Notes under the pieces: generated by a model | Told to the model about the DNA's origin: nothing | Database searches by the model: none | What the model saw: only the letters and a program-made list of their open reading frames with translations | Program-made: the position numbers and the translations under genes | Part shown: in pieces, positions 45,674-53,770 of the stretch | Layout: every line of letters starts with the position of its first letter | Position numbering within the stretch: the stretch's first letter is position 1 | Assembly (NCBI GenBank): GCA_945901855.1 | Contig: CAMDLT010000008.1 | Coordinates: 1 to 64,000 of the forward strand | Direction of reading: 5' to 3' | Source: Asaia bogorensis | GTDB lineage: Bacteria > Pseudomonadota > Alphaproteobacteria > CACIAM-22H2 | DNA length: 64,000 nt

Positions 45674-46936
45674 ATGAAGAAGATTCTTTTTGGAACTACG
45701 GCGCTTGCCGCCCTGGGTCTGGTCCTCGCCGCTGCCCCGGCAGTTGCGCAGGCACCGGCCGCAGGCTTCAAGTCGACCAACTTCGACTTCACGGTTGGCG
45801 GCTATGCCCGTCAGTTCGTAACGACGGCTGGCAATGAAGGCGGGTTCTCGCAGAGTGCCGCTGGCGCCCTGACGTTGAACAGCGTGCAGACGTTTGACCA
45901 GCAGTCGGATTTCCGTTTGGTCATCACCGCTGCCACGACGATGGCAAACGGTATCCGCGTTGGTCAGCGTTTGGATTGGGACGCTCTCAGCGCCACGACC
46001 GGCGCTTCGAGCCAAATTCGTCGTAACTGGTCGTTCCTGTCGGGCGGCTTCGGCGAACTGCGTCTCGGCTCGTCGGACATCGTCGGCCAGCAGATGTTCG
46101 TCGGCGCCCCCGACGCATTCGGCCCCGGTTCGGTCAACGACGGCAAGATCTACGACAACATTGTGTCGCCGACCAAGACAAGCACCTCGGATGCCACGTT
46201 CACCACGAACATCCGTTTGTTTGACCGTTCGGCCAACAAGATCGCGTACTTCACGCCGCGCTTTGAAGGGTTCCAGTTGGGCGTGAACTACACGCCGGAC
46301 GCGTCGCAGAACATCAACGGCTCGTTGGCCCAGAACAACACTGGCTACCGTTACGGCAAAGCAGTTGCTTTGAACTACACGAACACGCTCGCGGGCGTGG
46401 CTGTGCAGGCCTACGGTACGTATTTCGAGTGGGAAAAGCCGGCGGCAACGATTGATACGACGACGGCCGTTGTTAAAGACCCGAAAGCTTATGGTTTGGG
46501 CCTTAACCTTGCCTATATGGGCTTCGGTCTCGGCGGTTCGTGGGCACAGATCAACGATGGCGTCAACATGGCACGTGGCAACACGGGCAGCGCTGTTGCA
46601 TTTGCACCGAACCACACGATCGACGGTCAAGCGTTTGAAGTCGGCGTGTCGTACACGTTCGGCCCCGCCATGGTGTCGCTCAACTACTTCGACGGCCGTA
46701 ACGAAGCCGCCAACATCAACACGATCACCGGCGTGAAGACGCTGAACAATCGTGATGAAACGCGTAAGTCGTTCGGCCTTAGCGGTCAGTACACGCTGGC
46801 CCCGGGCGTGCTCGTGATGGCGACGGCGTACCACGTGAAGCAGCAAGGTAACCAGACGCCGGCCAATGCTGCTAGGCCTATCAACCTCGACAACAAAGCG
46901 ACGGGCCTCCTTGGCGCGTTGATCCTGAACTTCTAA
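45674..46936 (+). CDS. General porin (Gram-negative porin family)
   Basis: 420 residues, the most strongly codon-optimised gene in the window. Signal peptide 1-25 (KKILFGTTALAALGLVLAAA, cleaved after PAVAQA), then a 16-strand-type beta barrel with FDFTVGGYARQFVTTAG, GFGELRLGSSDI (the L3 region) and terminal LLGALILNF ending in Phe, as needed for BAM recognition. AGGAGAAAA 5 bases before ATG. Forms a trimeric outer-membrane pore. Two downstream hairpins, the second with a T-run, end the transcript. A long antisense frame is a by-product of codon bias. Confidence 0.93.
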   Translation: MKKILFGTTALAALGLVLAAAPAVAQAPAAGFKSTNFDFTVGGYARQFVTTAGNEGGFSQSAAGALTLNSVQTFDQQSDFRLVITAATTMANGIRVGQRLDWDALSATTGASSQIRRNWSFLSGGFGELRLGSSDIVGQQMFVGAPDAFGPGSVNDGKIYDNIVSPTKTSTSDATFTTNIRLFDRSANKIAYFTPRFEGFQLGVNYTPDASQNINGSLAQNNTGYRYGKAVALNYTNTLAGVAVQAYGTYFEWEKPAATIDTTTAVVKDPKAYGLGLNLAYMGFGLGGSWAQINDGVNMARGNTGSAVAFAPNHTIDGQAFEVGVSYTFGPAMVSLNYFDGRNEAANINTITGVKTLNNRDETRKSFGLSGQYTLAPGVLVMATAYHVKQQGNQTPANAARPINLDNKATGLLGALILNF

Positions 46937-46999
46937 TTCTGCTCGCAAGAACAGAATTGTTGGTGGAAAGGGCGGCGAAAGCCGCCCTTTCTTCGTTTT
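46935..46999 (+). terminator. Intrinsic terminator of the porin gene
   Basis: A first 7-bp hairpin (AATTCTG 46935-46941, CAGAATT 46952-46958) overlaps the stop codon. It is followed by a strong 10-bp stem AAAGGGCGGC (46967-46976), loop GAAA, GCCGCCCTTT (46981-46990) and a T-rich tail to 46999. Confidence 0.85.
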
Positions 47000-47012
47000 G
47001 GCACCAGAAATC

Positions 47013-47681
47013 ATGACCGAGTCCCTCAAAACATCGTTGGCAACGATTCGTGCGCGTATCGATCAGGCGGCGCTGAATGCTACGCGCGATCCGCACGATG
47101 TCACGCTGGTTGCCGTCGCTAAAACCAACCCGATCGAGGCTGTCCGCACCGCGCTTGCGGTCGGGCAAACAGTGTTCGGTGAAAATCGCGTGCAGGAAGC
47201 CCAGGCAAAATATCCGCCGCTGCGTGACGAGGGCCATAAATTCGAGCTGCATTTGATTGGCCCGCTGCAAACCAACAAGGTCAAAGACGCAGTCGCGCTC
47301 TTTGATGTTTTGCAAACGCTCGACCGTTCGAAACTCGCCGCCGCCTTGGCCAGCGAGATCAAGCGCAGCGGCCGCACGCCGCGCCTGTTTGTTCAGGTCA
47401 ATACCGGTGCCGAGCCCCAAAAAGCCGGTATTTTGCCCGAAAACACCGATGCGTTTGTTGCCGAATGCCGGGATCTGCATGGGCTGACATTGGCAGGCTT
47501 GATGTGCATCCCGCCCGCCGACGAGCCAGCCGCACCGCATTTTGCGTTGCTGCGCGAAATCGCACGGCGCAACGATTTGCCGGGTCTGTCGATGGGCATG
47601 AGTGCGGATTTTGAAACGGCAATCGCCCTGGGCGCCACACATGTGCGTGTCGGCAGCGCTATTTTTGGAACCCGCGCTTAG
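47013..47681 (+). CDS. yggS: YggS/PROSC-type PLP homeostasis protein
   Basis: 222 residues. Alanine-racemase-like barrel with the PLP Lys37 in LVAVAKTNP, followed by FGENRVQEAQAKYPPL, ELHLIGPLQTNKVKDAV and C-terminal LSMGMSADFETAIALGATHVRVG, all diagnostic. It buffers pyridoxal phosphate, without known catalysis. Starts just after the porin terminator (ATG 47013), so it has its own promoter or limited read-through. Its stop overlaps the convergent orphan gene by 4 bases. Confidence 0.93.
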   Translation: MTESLKTSLATIRARIDQAALNATRDPHDVTLVAVAKTNPIEAVRTALAVGQTVFGENRVQEAQAKYPPLRDEGHKFELHLIGPLQTNKVKDAVALFDVLQTLDRSKLAAALASEIKRSGRTPRLFVQVNTGAEPQKAGILPENTDAFVAECRDLHGLTLAGLMCIPPADEPAAPHFALLREIARRNDLPGLSMGMSADFETAIALGATHVRVGSAIFGTRA

Positions 47682-48664
47682 ATTCGCGGCGCAGGTCCGG
47701 AACCCGCGTCGCGCTGACGCTGCATCTGTTTGTAGCGATCGAGCCCTGCCGCCATCGCAGCCGCAAAATACGAGTCCGCGTCTTCCGACGATTTGGCGGT
47801 GCTCGCCAGTTCTTGCGCTGCCAGCGTGGCCGACGTTCCGGCCGGTTGGGTCCGCGGTGTTGCATTGAGCATGCTTTGCCGCGCGGTTTCGGCCTGGCGG
47901 TTGAAACCCAATTGTTCGAGCGGCGAGGGCGTGCGCGCCGCCGCACCCAAACTGACAACCGCGCTCTGCCGATAAGCGTCCAACGACCGACCCTTTGTGC
48001 CGGTCGAAACAGGCTCGAACAGACCGCCAATCGGACCGGTTTCGGCAGGCGCCGCGTTGGTTTGCGGGCGCGCTGGCGGCGGGACCGGTGCGGGGGCTGG
48101 AGCGGGCGCCGATGCCAGCGTTTGTGTCGGGACCGGCGCAACCGAGCGCTCGGGCGAATTTTGTGCGAATGCCGCGCCGTCCGAGATCCAGCTTTGCAAC
48201 ATGCCGCCGTCCGATGCTGACGCCAGCAACGGCACGTTGGCGGAATCGATTCGCGGCGGTGCCATCGGCCGTTGGATCGCGCTGTCCTTGCCAAGCCCGA
48301 CCATCGCCATCATGTGGCCGCCCACATCTTTGCCGCTGCTCTCGCCGACAATCGAATTGAACAGCGAGGTTGCGGCGCTGATCGGTCCGCCAAACAACAG
48401 CCCGCCAATGACGCCGGCTGCCGGTTCGATCGTATCGCCCGTGACGGCGCGATAGATCGTCCCGATCACGGGCAGATGCTGCAGCGGATTGAAGGATTTC
48501 AAGAAATCGTTGAAGGTCGGCCCGTCGCCGTCGGGATAGACGATCTCGTCGGGCGCCGAATCGTTGAGTTTCGCAAACGGGCTCGGGCGAAACTCAAAGC
48601 GCCGAGCCGACCCGTTCGAAGCGGGTGCAAGCGAGCTCGATGAAAGATTTTGGCTGTCGTTCAT
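47678..48664 (-). CDS. Orphan protein with FNPLQHLP motif and sigma-54-type promoter
   Basis: 328 residues, no assigned function. After a variable N-terminus comes a conserved-looking block (TFNDFLKSFNPLQHLP then VIGTIYRAVTGDTIEP and AGVIGGLLFGGPISAATSLF) that I associate with hypothetical proteins of Rhodospirillales, followed by a long Pro/Ala-rich region (APAPAPAPVPPPARP) and a short C-terminal helix (DADSYFAAAMAAGLDRYKQM). It has a -24/-12 promoter and two palindromes like those before the 35552 gene. The ATG is almost at the predicted start of transcription, so leaderless translation is possible. Confidence 0.75.
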   Translation of the reverse strand: MNDSQNLSSSSLAPASNGSARRFEFRPSPFAKLNDSAPDEIVYPDGDGPTFNDFLKSFNPLQHLPVIGTIYRAVTGDTIEPAAGVIGGLLFGGPISAATSLFNSIVGESSGKDVGGHMMAMVGLGKDSAIQRPMAPPRIDSANVPLLASASDGGMLQSWISDGAAFAQNSPERSVAPVPTQTLASAPAPAPAPVPPPARPQTNAAPAETGPIGGLFEPVSTGTKGRSLDAYRQSAVVSLGAAARTPSPLEQLGFNRQAETARQSMLNATPRTQPAGTSATLAAQELASTAKSSEDADSYFAAAMAAGLDRYKQMQRQRDAGSGPAPRI

Positions 48665-48676
48665 GGCGTTTAAACA

Positions 48677-48691
48677 GCAAGAACAACGCCA
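48677..48691 (-). promoter_or_regulatory. Sigma-54 (-24/-12) promoter of the 48664 gene
   Basis: On the minus strand CTGGCGTTGTTCTTGCT has GG (48690-48689) and GC (48678-48677) exactly 10 bases apart within TGGC-N7-TTGCT. The implied start of transcription is about 48665, one base before the ATG. Confidence 0.55.
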
Positions 48692-48741
48692 GCAAATTTC
48701 TCAATGATTCCAATATCGGGCGTACCGAAAATGCGCCCTAC

Positions 48742-48769
48742 CGGCAGATCTTGCCGGGCGGATTTTGCC
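48742..48769. promoter_or_regulatory. Tandem activator-type palindromes upstream of the 48664 gene
   Basis: CGGCAGATCTTGCCGGGC (48742-48759) is identical over all 18 bases to 35431-35448. A second, looser copy GGCGGATTTTGCC (48757-48769) follows. Their centres are about 84 and 98 bp upstream of the predicted start of transcription. Confidence 0.55.
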
Positions 48770-48772
48770 GCC

Positions 48773-49432
48773 TTACCGCAAATTGCGCTCGCGTCCGAGC
48801 GTCGGATCGACAAAGGCAAAATGCTTCGGATCGAGCGGTCGGCCCTGAATCGGCGACACGAGCGTGAGGCGCGTCACCAGGCCCTGGGCATCCGTCACAC
48901 TCCAGCTCGCCAGCGCGAAGGGCCGCTCGGAAAACGCCAACGTCAAGCGCCCGGCGCGCGGATCGCTTGCTTGTACCAGACCGATCCGCAAGACCGCCGG
49001 CCCGCGTTCGACCCCGACCACCGAAACCGTGTTGGACAGCTGGATCCGTTCGCGCAAAAACAATCCCGCGGGCGTGGAATCGACCGGCAGATACGCGATC
49101 GTTTGCAGCCGTTTGTCGATATGGACAAACGCCCGCCCGTCCGCGACCAACAGATTGGGATTGGGCGCGTCGTATTCCAACCGCATACGGCCCGGCCGGG
49201 CGAGATAAAAATCGCCTTCCGAAACCGACCCATCGGGGCCAATTTGGACAAAACGCGCTTCGAGCGTGCGGATTGCGTCGAGATACGCCTCCGCGCGCGC
49301 GATGTCGGCGGCATCGTCGGCGCTGGGTTTGAAGGCTTGCGCCTGCGCCCAAGCCGACGATACGTCCCAAAATCCACAGGCCGCGATGCCCGCAAGGGCA
49401 GCCCGGCGCGACATCAAAAAACCGCTGGCCAT
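48773..49432 (-). CDS. LolA-like outer-membrane lipoprotein carrier protein
   Basis: 219 residues. Signal peptide with SRRAALAGIAACGF, cleaved near SSAWAQA; then a LolA-type fold with the conserved FVQIGPDGSVSEGDFYLARPGRMRLEY and PNPNLLVADGRAFVHID strands. Carries lipoproteins through the periplasm or has a paralogous role. ATG 49432 is used; ATG 49414 (MSRR) is an alternative. Ends only 4 bases from a hypothetical promoter region; divergent from the alpha/beta hydrolase gene. Confidence 0.88.
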   Translation of the reverse strand: MASGFLMSRRAALAGIAACGFWDVSSAWAQAQAFKPSADDAADIARAEAYLDAIRTLEARFVQIGPDGSVSEGDFYLARPGRMRLEYDAPNPNLLVADGRAFVHIDKRLQTIAYLPVDSTPAGLFLRERIQLSNTVSVVGVERGPAVLRIGLVQASDPRAGRLTLAFSERPFALASWSVTDAQGLVTRLTLVSPIQGRPLDPKHFAFVDPTLGRERNLR

Positions 49433-49485
49433 GGGTTGTTTACATGCCGCACAATTGCGGTTCAAACAAGGCCGCACCGAACGCC

Positions 49486-50346
49486 ATGCAAAAACCCATG
49501 CGCTACCCCGCCGATCAAGCGGCCCTCGACGCCTTGTTTTCCAATCGCGCGCGCTGGCCCAATTTCGACGAACATTTTGCGCGTTGGCAGAAAGCCGGTC
49601 GCGAGGCCTTGCGCGCGCCCGGCTGGTCGCTCGACGTGCCCTATGGTCCAGGCCCCCGCCAAGTGCTGGATTTGATCCGCCCCGTTGCCAAGACGGCAAG
49701 GCGCGCGCCGTTGTTTGCCTTCATCCATGGCGGTTATTGGCAATCGCTCGAAAAGGGCGATGTGCGCGGGCCGGGTCCGGCGTTTGCGGCGCAAGGGATC
49801 GCCTATGCCACGCTCGATTACGCGCTCTGCCCCAACGTGACGGTTGGCGCTATCGTCGATCAGATGCGCGCGGCGATTAAGTTTTTGTGGCGCGAGGCGC
49901 CGCGCTTTGGCTGCGATCCCGATCGCATCTATGTGGGCGGCCATTCGGCGGGCGGCCAATTGGCAGCCATGCTGGCAAGCGACCCGACCCTCGGCGTTCC
50001 GATCAAAGGCTATTTCTCGGTCTCGGGCGTCTATGACCTTGCACCGATTCAGCGCAGCTATCTGCAAGCGGTCTTGCGCCTGACCGACCGCGAGGTTGCG
50101 ACCTTGTCGCCGCTGAAATTGAAGCCAAACCCGGGCACCAATCTTTGGCTGACGGTCGGCGGCGACGAACTTGGCGGCTTTGTCGGCCAACAGGCCGATT
50201 TTGCGCAGCAATGGCGAAAAGCAGGCGCCAAAATTGTCGAAGTGCCCGCGCCGGGGCTTGGGCATTTTGATATCGTCGATCAGGTCGGCAATTTCCGCCA
50301 TCCGATCGGAAAAGCTGCCTTGGCGATGATCGGCCAATCCGCCTGA
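49486..50346 (+). CDS. Alpha/beta hydrolase of the kynurenine formamidase type
   Basis: 286 residues. HGGYW oxyanion motif at 81-85, nucleophile Ser154 in GGHSAGGQ, an Asp in VGGDELGG and His in GLGHFDIVD complete the triad. This set resembles arylformamidase (kynurenine formamidase)-like esterases; the true substrate is unknown. ATG 49486 is my choice, with 49444 or 49498 possible. Divergent from the LolA-like gene. Confidence 0.82.
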   Translation: MQKPMRYPADQAALDALFSNRARWPNFDEHFARWQKAGREALRAPGWSLDVPYGPGPRQVLDLIRPVAKTARRAPLFAFIHGGYWQSLEKGDVRGPGPAFAAQGIAYATLDYALCPNVTVGAIVDQMRAAIKFLWREAPRFGCDPDRIYVGGHSAGGQLAAMLASDPTLGVPIKGYFSVSGVYDLAPIQRSYLQAVLRLTDREVATLSPLKLKPNPGTNLWLTVGGDELGGFVGQQADFAQQWRKAGAKIVEVPAPGLGHFDIVDQVGNFRHPIGKAALAMIGQSA

Positions 50347-50483
50347 CAGTTGCCGCCAACCTGTCGTAATTTAGCAACAGGTCTTGAAGAACATTGCTGA
50401 AGTGTATGATCTGATCCCCAAACTCCTTTACCCGGTCCGGTGCTTGCTTCACGATTCGTATGAAACCGCGAATCGAGGGTAAG

Positions 50484-51362
50484 ATGCTCAAAATGAACAA
50501 GATTATGGCAATCTCCGGTGCAATTGCTGCAATTGTCGGCATTTCATCGGTAGCGACACCGGCGCAAGCCCAAATCGAAACCTCGTTTGGCACGTTTGCG
50601 CCCGTTTTGACCGGAACAAGCAATTATCTGTTCCGTGGCATTTCGCAAACCAAGGGTACTGCAGCGATTCAGGGCGCACTTGATTATACCTACAATATCA
50701 ATGCTTTCACGCCGTATCTGGGCGTCTTTGCCTCGACGACGCGCTTCCCTAACAACAATACCCCGGCGGGCGCCACCACCAACGACATCCGCCAATATTA
50801 CGAAGTCGATCTGTATGGCGGCGTGAAGTACGAAACGCCGTTGAAGGGCTTGCTGCTGGATGTCGGTATCATCAGCTACCTCTATCCGGGCAACACGGCC
50901 GATCAGAATGTCGGCGGCGGTCCCAATACGTACGGCAACCCGCAATGGAACGAAGTCTACGGCAAATTCGCCTATGATTTCGGTTTGGCGACGGCCGTCG
51001 GTTCGGTCTTTTACGCCAAGGATTTCTCCTACGGTTCGGGCAAGGGTTTGTATGTCGAAGGCGGCGCCGACGTGCCGTTGCCCTACGAATTCCTGCTCTC
51101 CGCGCGTCTCGGCCGCCAGACGATCGAACGGAATGTCACTTTCGGTGCGCCCGACTACACGACCTGGAATGTCGGGCTCTCGCGCGAAATGACCTGGCCG
51201 TTGAGCTTTACGGTGGCGGCGGTCTATTCCGACACCAACATCAAGAAAGACGCCAATCTCGGTTTCGACAACGTTGCCAACACGGCGAATGTGCCGATGG
51301 GCCGCGACTCGTACAATCAGACGCAGAACCAGTTCTCGTTCTCGATCATCAAGAAGTTCTAA
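50484..51362 (+). CDS. TorF-family putative porin
   Basis: 292 residues. Signal peptide up to about residue 31 (cleaved near PAQAQ), then a beta-barrel with NYLFRGISQTKGTAAIQGALDY, characteristic of the TIGR02001/TorF group, LYGGVKYETPLKGL and a final SFSIIKKF ending in Phe for outer-membrane insertion. The ligand is unknown; the family is thought to transport small solutes. ATG 50484 is preferred because of GAGGG just upstream. A strong intrinsic terminator follows. Confidence 0.85.
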   Translation: MLKMNKIMAISGAIAAIVGISSVATPAQAQIETSFGTFAPVLTGTSNYLFRGISQTKGTAAIQGALDYTYNINAFTPYLGVFASTTRFPNNNTPAGATTNDIRQYYEVDLYGGVKYETPLKGLLLDVGIISYLYPGNTADQNVGGGPNTYGNPQWNEVYGKFAYDFGLATAVGSVFYAKDFSYGSGKGLYVEGGADVPLPYEFLLSARLGRQTIERNVTFGAPDYTTWNVGLSREMTWPLSFTVAAVYSDTNIKKDANLGFDNVANTANVPMGRDSYNQTQNQFSFSIIKKF

Positions 51363-51382
51363 ATCGGCGCTTGGGTCAAAAT

Positions 51383-51421
51383 CGGGTCGCCGGGGCATTC
51401 CCTGGCGGCCCGGTTTCTTTT
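51383..51421 (+). terminator. Intrinsic terminator of the TorF-type porin
   Basis: A 13-bp stem with two wobble pairs (51383-51395 and 51400-51412), loop of four bases, followed by a T-rich tract TTTCTTTTT at 51414-51421. Confidence 0.85.
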
Positions 51422-51453
51422 TGGGCGTCTGCCGGGCTAGAGTTAAGCTCAGC

Positions 51454-52137
51454 ATGAGCCGCACACGCATCCTCATCTTGGCCGACAGCGGTCTTGTCGC
51501 CGCCCTTGCCGATGGGCTTGCCGACCACGGGTTCCGGATCGAAGCGACCGGCGCGCTCGATGCGGCGTTGGCCATGGCGCAGGCGATCGGGTTCGATGCC
51601 GCCGCGGTCGATTATGCCGTGCTCGGCCGACGTCCGCGCGCGGCGCTGGCGCAACTGAATGCGGTTTTGGGGCCGTCGGTGTGCGTGCTGGTGCCAAAAT
51701 CACTGCGCCGCCCGCCGGATGGCGGGCCTGTCTTGCGCAAACCCGTTCGGTTGCAAACCCTGGCGGCGGCGCTGCATAGTTTGGTGCAGCACGCAAAACC
51801 GGCTGCCAAGGCGTCCAAACGCACGCCGCCCGCGTATCATTTCGATGCCGCCGCCCGCCAGATCGTCGATCCCAAAACCGGCCAGTCGCGGCGTTTGACC
51901 GAGATCGAAACGGGGCTGCTGACGGCGCTGACGCGCGCGGCCAGCGCGCCGCTAATGCGAGAAGACTTGCTCCGCGCCGTCTGGGGCTATAATTCAAAGG
52001 TCAGCACGCGTACGCTGGAAACGCACGTTTACCGGTTGCGCCAAAAACTTGCTTGGGACCGGAACCGAACGCCGATTCTCGAGACCGTGCCTGGCGGCTA
52101 TCGTCTGGCGCCGAGTGGAAAGGAAAAACGCCGGTGA
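51454..52137 (+). CDS. OmpR/PhoB-type response regulator with divergent receiver
   Basis: 227 residues. An N-terminal receiver-like domain keeps one acidic residue at beta-1 (ILILADSGLV) and a likely phospho-Asp at 53 (AAVDYAVLG), with the Lys in VLRKPVRLQ, but lacks the usual acidic pair and much of the Gly/Pro loop. The C-terminal winged helix (LTEIETGLLTALTRA, TRTLETHVYRLRQKLAWD) is typical of the OmpR family. No histidine kinase lies nearby. GTGA overlap with the MBL gene. Confidence 0.83.
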   Translation: MSRTRILILADSGLVAALADGLADHGFRIEATGALDAALAMAQAIGFDAAAVDYAVLGRRPRAALAQLNAVLGPSVCVLVPKSLRRPPDGGPVLRKPVRLQTLAAALHSLVQHAKPAAKASKRTPPAYHFDAAARQIVDPKTGQSRRLTEIETGLLTALTRAASAPLMREDLLRAVWGYNSKVSTRTLETHVYRLRQKLAWDRNRTPILETVPGGYRLAPSGKEKRR

Positions 52138-52967
52138 CAGCCGACCGTCTTGCCGTCACGTTCTGGGGGACCCGGGGTTCGATCGCGTGCCCAGGTCCCG
52201 GCACCGTGCGCTACGGCGGCAATACCCCGTGTTTGGAAGTGCATGCCGCTGGTCGCCAGCTGATTTTCGATGCCGGAACCGGGCTGTTGCCGTTGGGTCG
52301 TCGCATGGCCGCCGCCGGCACAACCTGCGAAACCGACTGGTATTTCACCCATAGCCATTTCGACCATATCCAAGGCATTCCGTTTTTCGATCCGCTCTAC
52401 AATCCCAAAAACAGCTTTCGCATGTGGGCAGGCCATTTGGCGCCCGAAATGGATCTTAAATCGGTGCTTTCCTCGATGATGCAGGCGCCGCTCTTTCCGA
52501 TCCCGATCGGCATCTTTGCGGCTAAAGTCGAGTTCCACGATTTTGCGGTCGGTACCGATTTGTTGCCGGCCCCCGGTATTCGCATCAAAACGGCGCCGCT
52601 CAACCATCCCAACCGCGCGACCGGCTACCGGGTCGAGGTTGCTGGAAAGTCGCTGTGCTACATAACCGACACCGAGCACACGCCCGGCAAGCTCGACGCC
52701 AACATCTTGGGTCTGATCGCGGGTGCCGACTTGGTTGTTTACGACAGCACCTATACCGATGCCGAATTTCCAGCGCATGTCGGATGGGGCCATTCGACGT
52801 GGCAGGAAGGGATCCGGCTTGTCGATCAGGCCGGCGCCAAGCGCCTCGTGATTTTCCACCACGACCCCTCGCACGACGATGCGTTCATGGACAAGGTGGG
52901 GGCCGAGGCGACAGCAATGCGTCCCGGCACGATCGTGGCCCAAGAAGGCATGACGATCGAACTGTGA
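52134..52967 (+). CDS. MBL-fold metallo-hydrolase
   Basis: 277 residues with a GTG start at 52134 (GTGA overlap). Zinc motif HSHFDH with H73, H75, D77 and H78 and a later Asp/His pair (VIFHHDPSHDD). The N-terminal FWGTRGSIACPGPGTVRYGGN is typical of phosphodiesterase-type MBL enzymes. Possible nucleotide or phosphonate phosphodiesterase; substrate unknown. Downstream GTG of the next gene overlaps its stop (GTGA). Confidence 0.88.
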   Translation: MTADRLAVTFWGTRGSIACPGPGTVRYGGNTPCLEVHAAGRQLIFDAGTGLLPLGRRMAAAGTTCETDWYFTHSHFDHIQGIPFFDPLYNPKNSFRMWAGHLAPEMDLKSVLSSMMQAPLFPIPIGIFAAKVEFHDFAVGTDLLPAPGIRIKTAPLNHPNRATGYRVEVAGKSLCYITDTEHTPGKLDANILGLIAGADLVVYDSTYTDAEFPAHVGWGHSTWQEGIRLVDQAGAKRLVIFHHDPSHDDAFMDKVGAEATAMRPGTIVAQEGMTIEL

Positions 52968-53767
52968 GTGCGGCGCGTCGCTTTTGGTTCGGGCTGTCGA
53001 CGCTGCTGGGGCGTCCGCGCGGCTTTTTTGTTCCCTATCGCCATGCGCAGGGCGTCGCGGCACCCGGCGACTATGCCGAACTTGCGACCCTGTTTCAGGC
53101 GTCGCACGCGGCGTTCGATACCGGCTTGGCGCGCATCCAACGCTACAGCCAAGAATTGAACGGTTTTGGCAGCGAACCGCCGCCCGCCCCGCGCTGGCAG
53201 CAAGATTGGTTTCCGGGCCTCGATGCCGCCTACGCCTATGCGCTGGTGCGCGAAACGAACCCCCGGCGCATCGTGGAAATCGGTTCGGGCCACTCGACGC
53301 GATTTTTGGCCCGCGCCATCAAGGACGGCAGCCTTGCAACCAAGCTGGTCGCGATCGACCCTGCGCCGCGTGCAGCGCTGGCGGGCCTCGATGTCGTGTG
53401 GGTGCGCCAGCGCCTGGAGACCAGCGGCTTCTCGTTTGCCGAGCTGCAAGCGGGCGACATTGTGTTCGTCGATTCCTCGCATATTCTGATGCCCGGCACC
53501 GATGTTGATTTTGTCTTGGGTCGCGTGCTGCCCGCTTTGCCTGCGGGCGTGCGCATCCATTTCCACGATATGTTTTTGCCGCGCCCCTATCCTGCCGACT
53601 GGGCTTGGCGCGGCTACAACGAACAGAACGCCGTCGCCGCCTTGCTCGCAGGCCCTGGCTTCGCGCTCGAATGGGGCTCGGCGTATGTGCGCCAAGCCAT
53701 GGCGGCCGAAACATTCGACATGCCGCCGGGCGCGCACGAATCCAGCCTGTGGCTGGTCAAACGCTGA
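52964..53767 (+). CDS. Class I SAM-dependent methyltransferase-like protein
   Basis: 267 residues with GTG start 52964. The SAM motif IVEIGSGHSTRFLARAI is followed by VAIDPAPRAAL and FVDSSHILMPGTDVDFVL, consistent with a catechol-O-methyltransferase-like or glycosyl-cluster methyltransferase. Final gene of the response regulator-MBL-methyltransferase trio, coupled by GTGA. Convergent with the ABC permease operon. Confidence 0.8.
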   Translation: MSAARRFWFGLSTLLGRPRGFFVPYRHAQGVAAPGDYAELATLFQASHAAFDTGLARIQRYSQELNGFGSEPPPAPRWQQDWFPGLDAAYAYALVRETNPRRIVEIGSGHSTRFLARAIKDGSLATKLVAIDPAPRAALAGLDVVWVRQRLETSGFSFAELQAGDIVFVDSSHILMPGTDVDFVLGRVLPALPAGVRIHFHDMFLPRPYPADWAWRGYNEQNAVAALLAGPGFALEWGSAYVRQAMAAETFDMPPGAHESSLWLVKR

Positions 53768-53770
53768 GCG

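Noticed and set aside
45659..47029. 456-codon minus-strand frame opposite the porin gene
   Set aside because: The porin strand has signal peptide, barrel motifs, ribosome site and terminator; the antisense frame has none and arises from strong codon bias.
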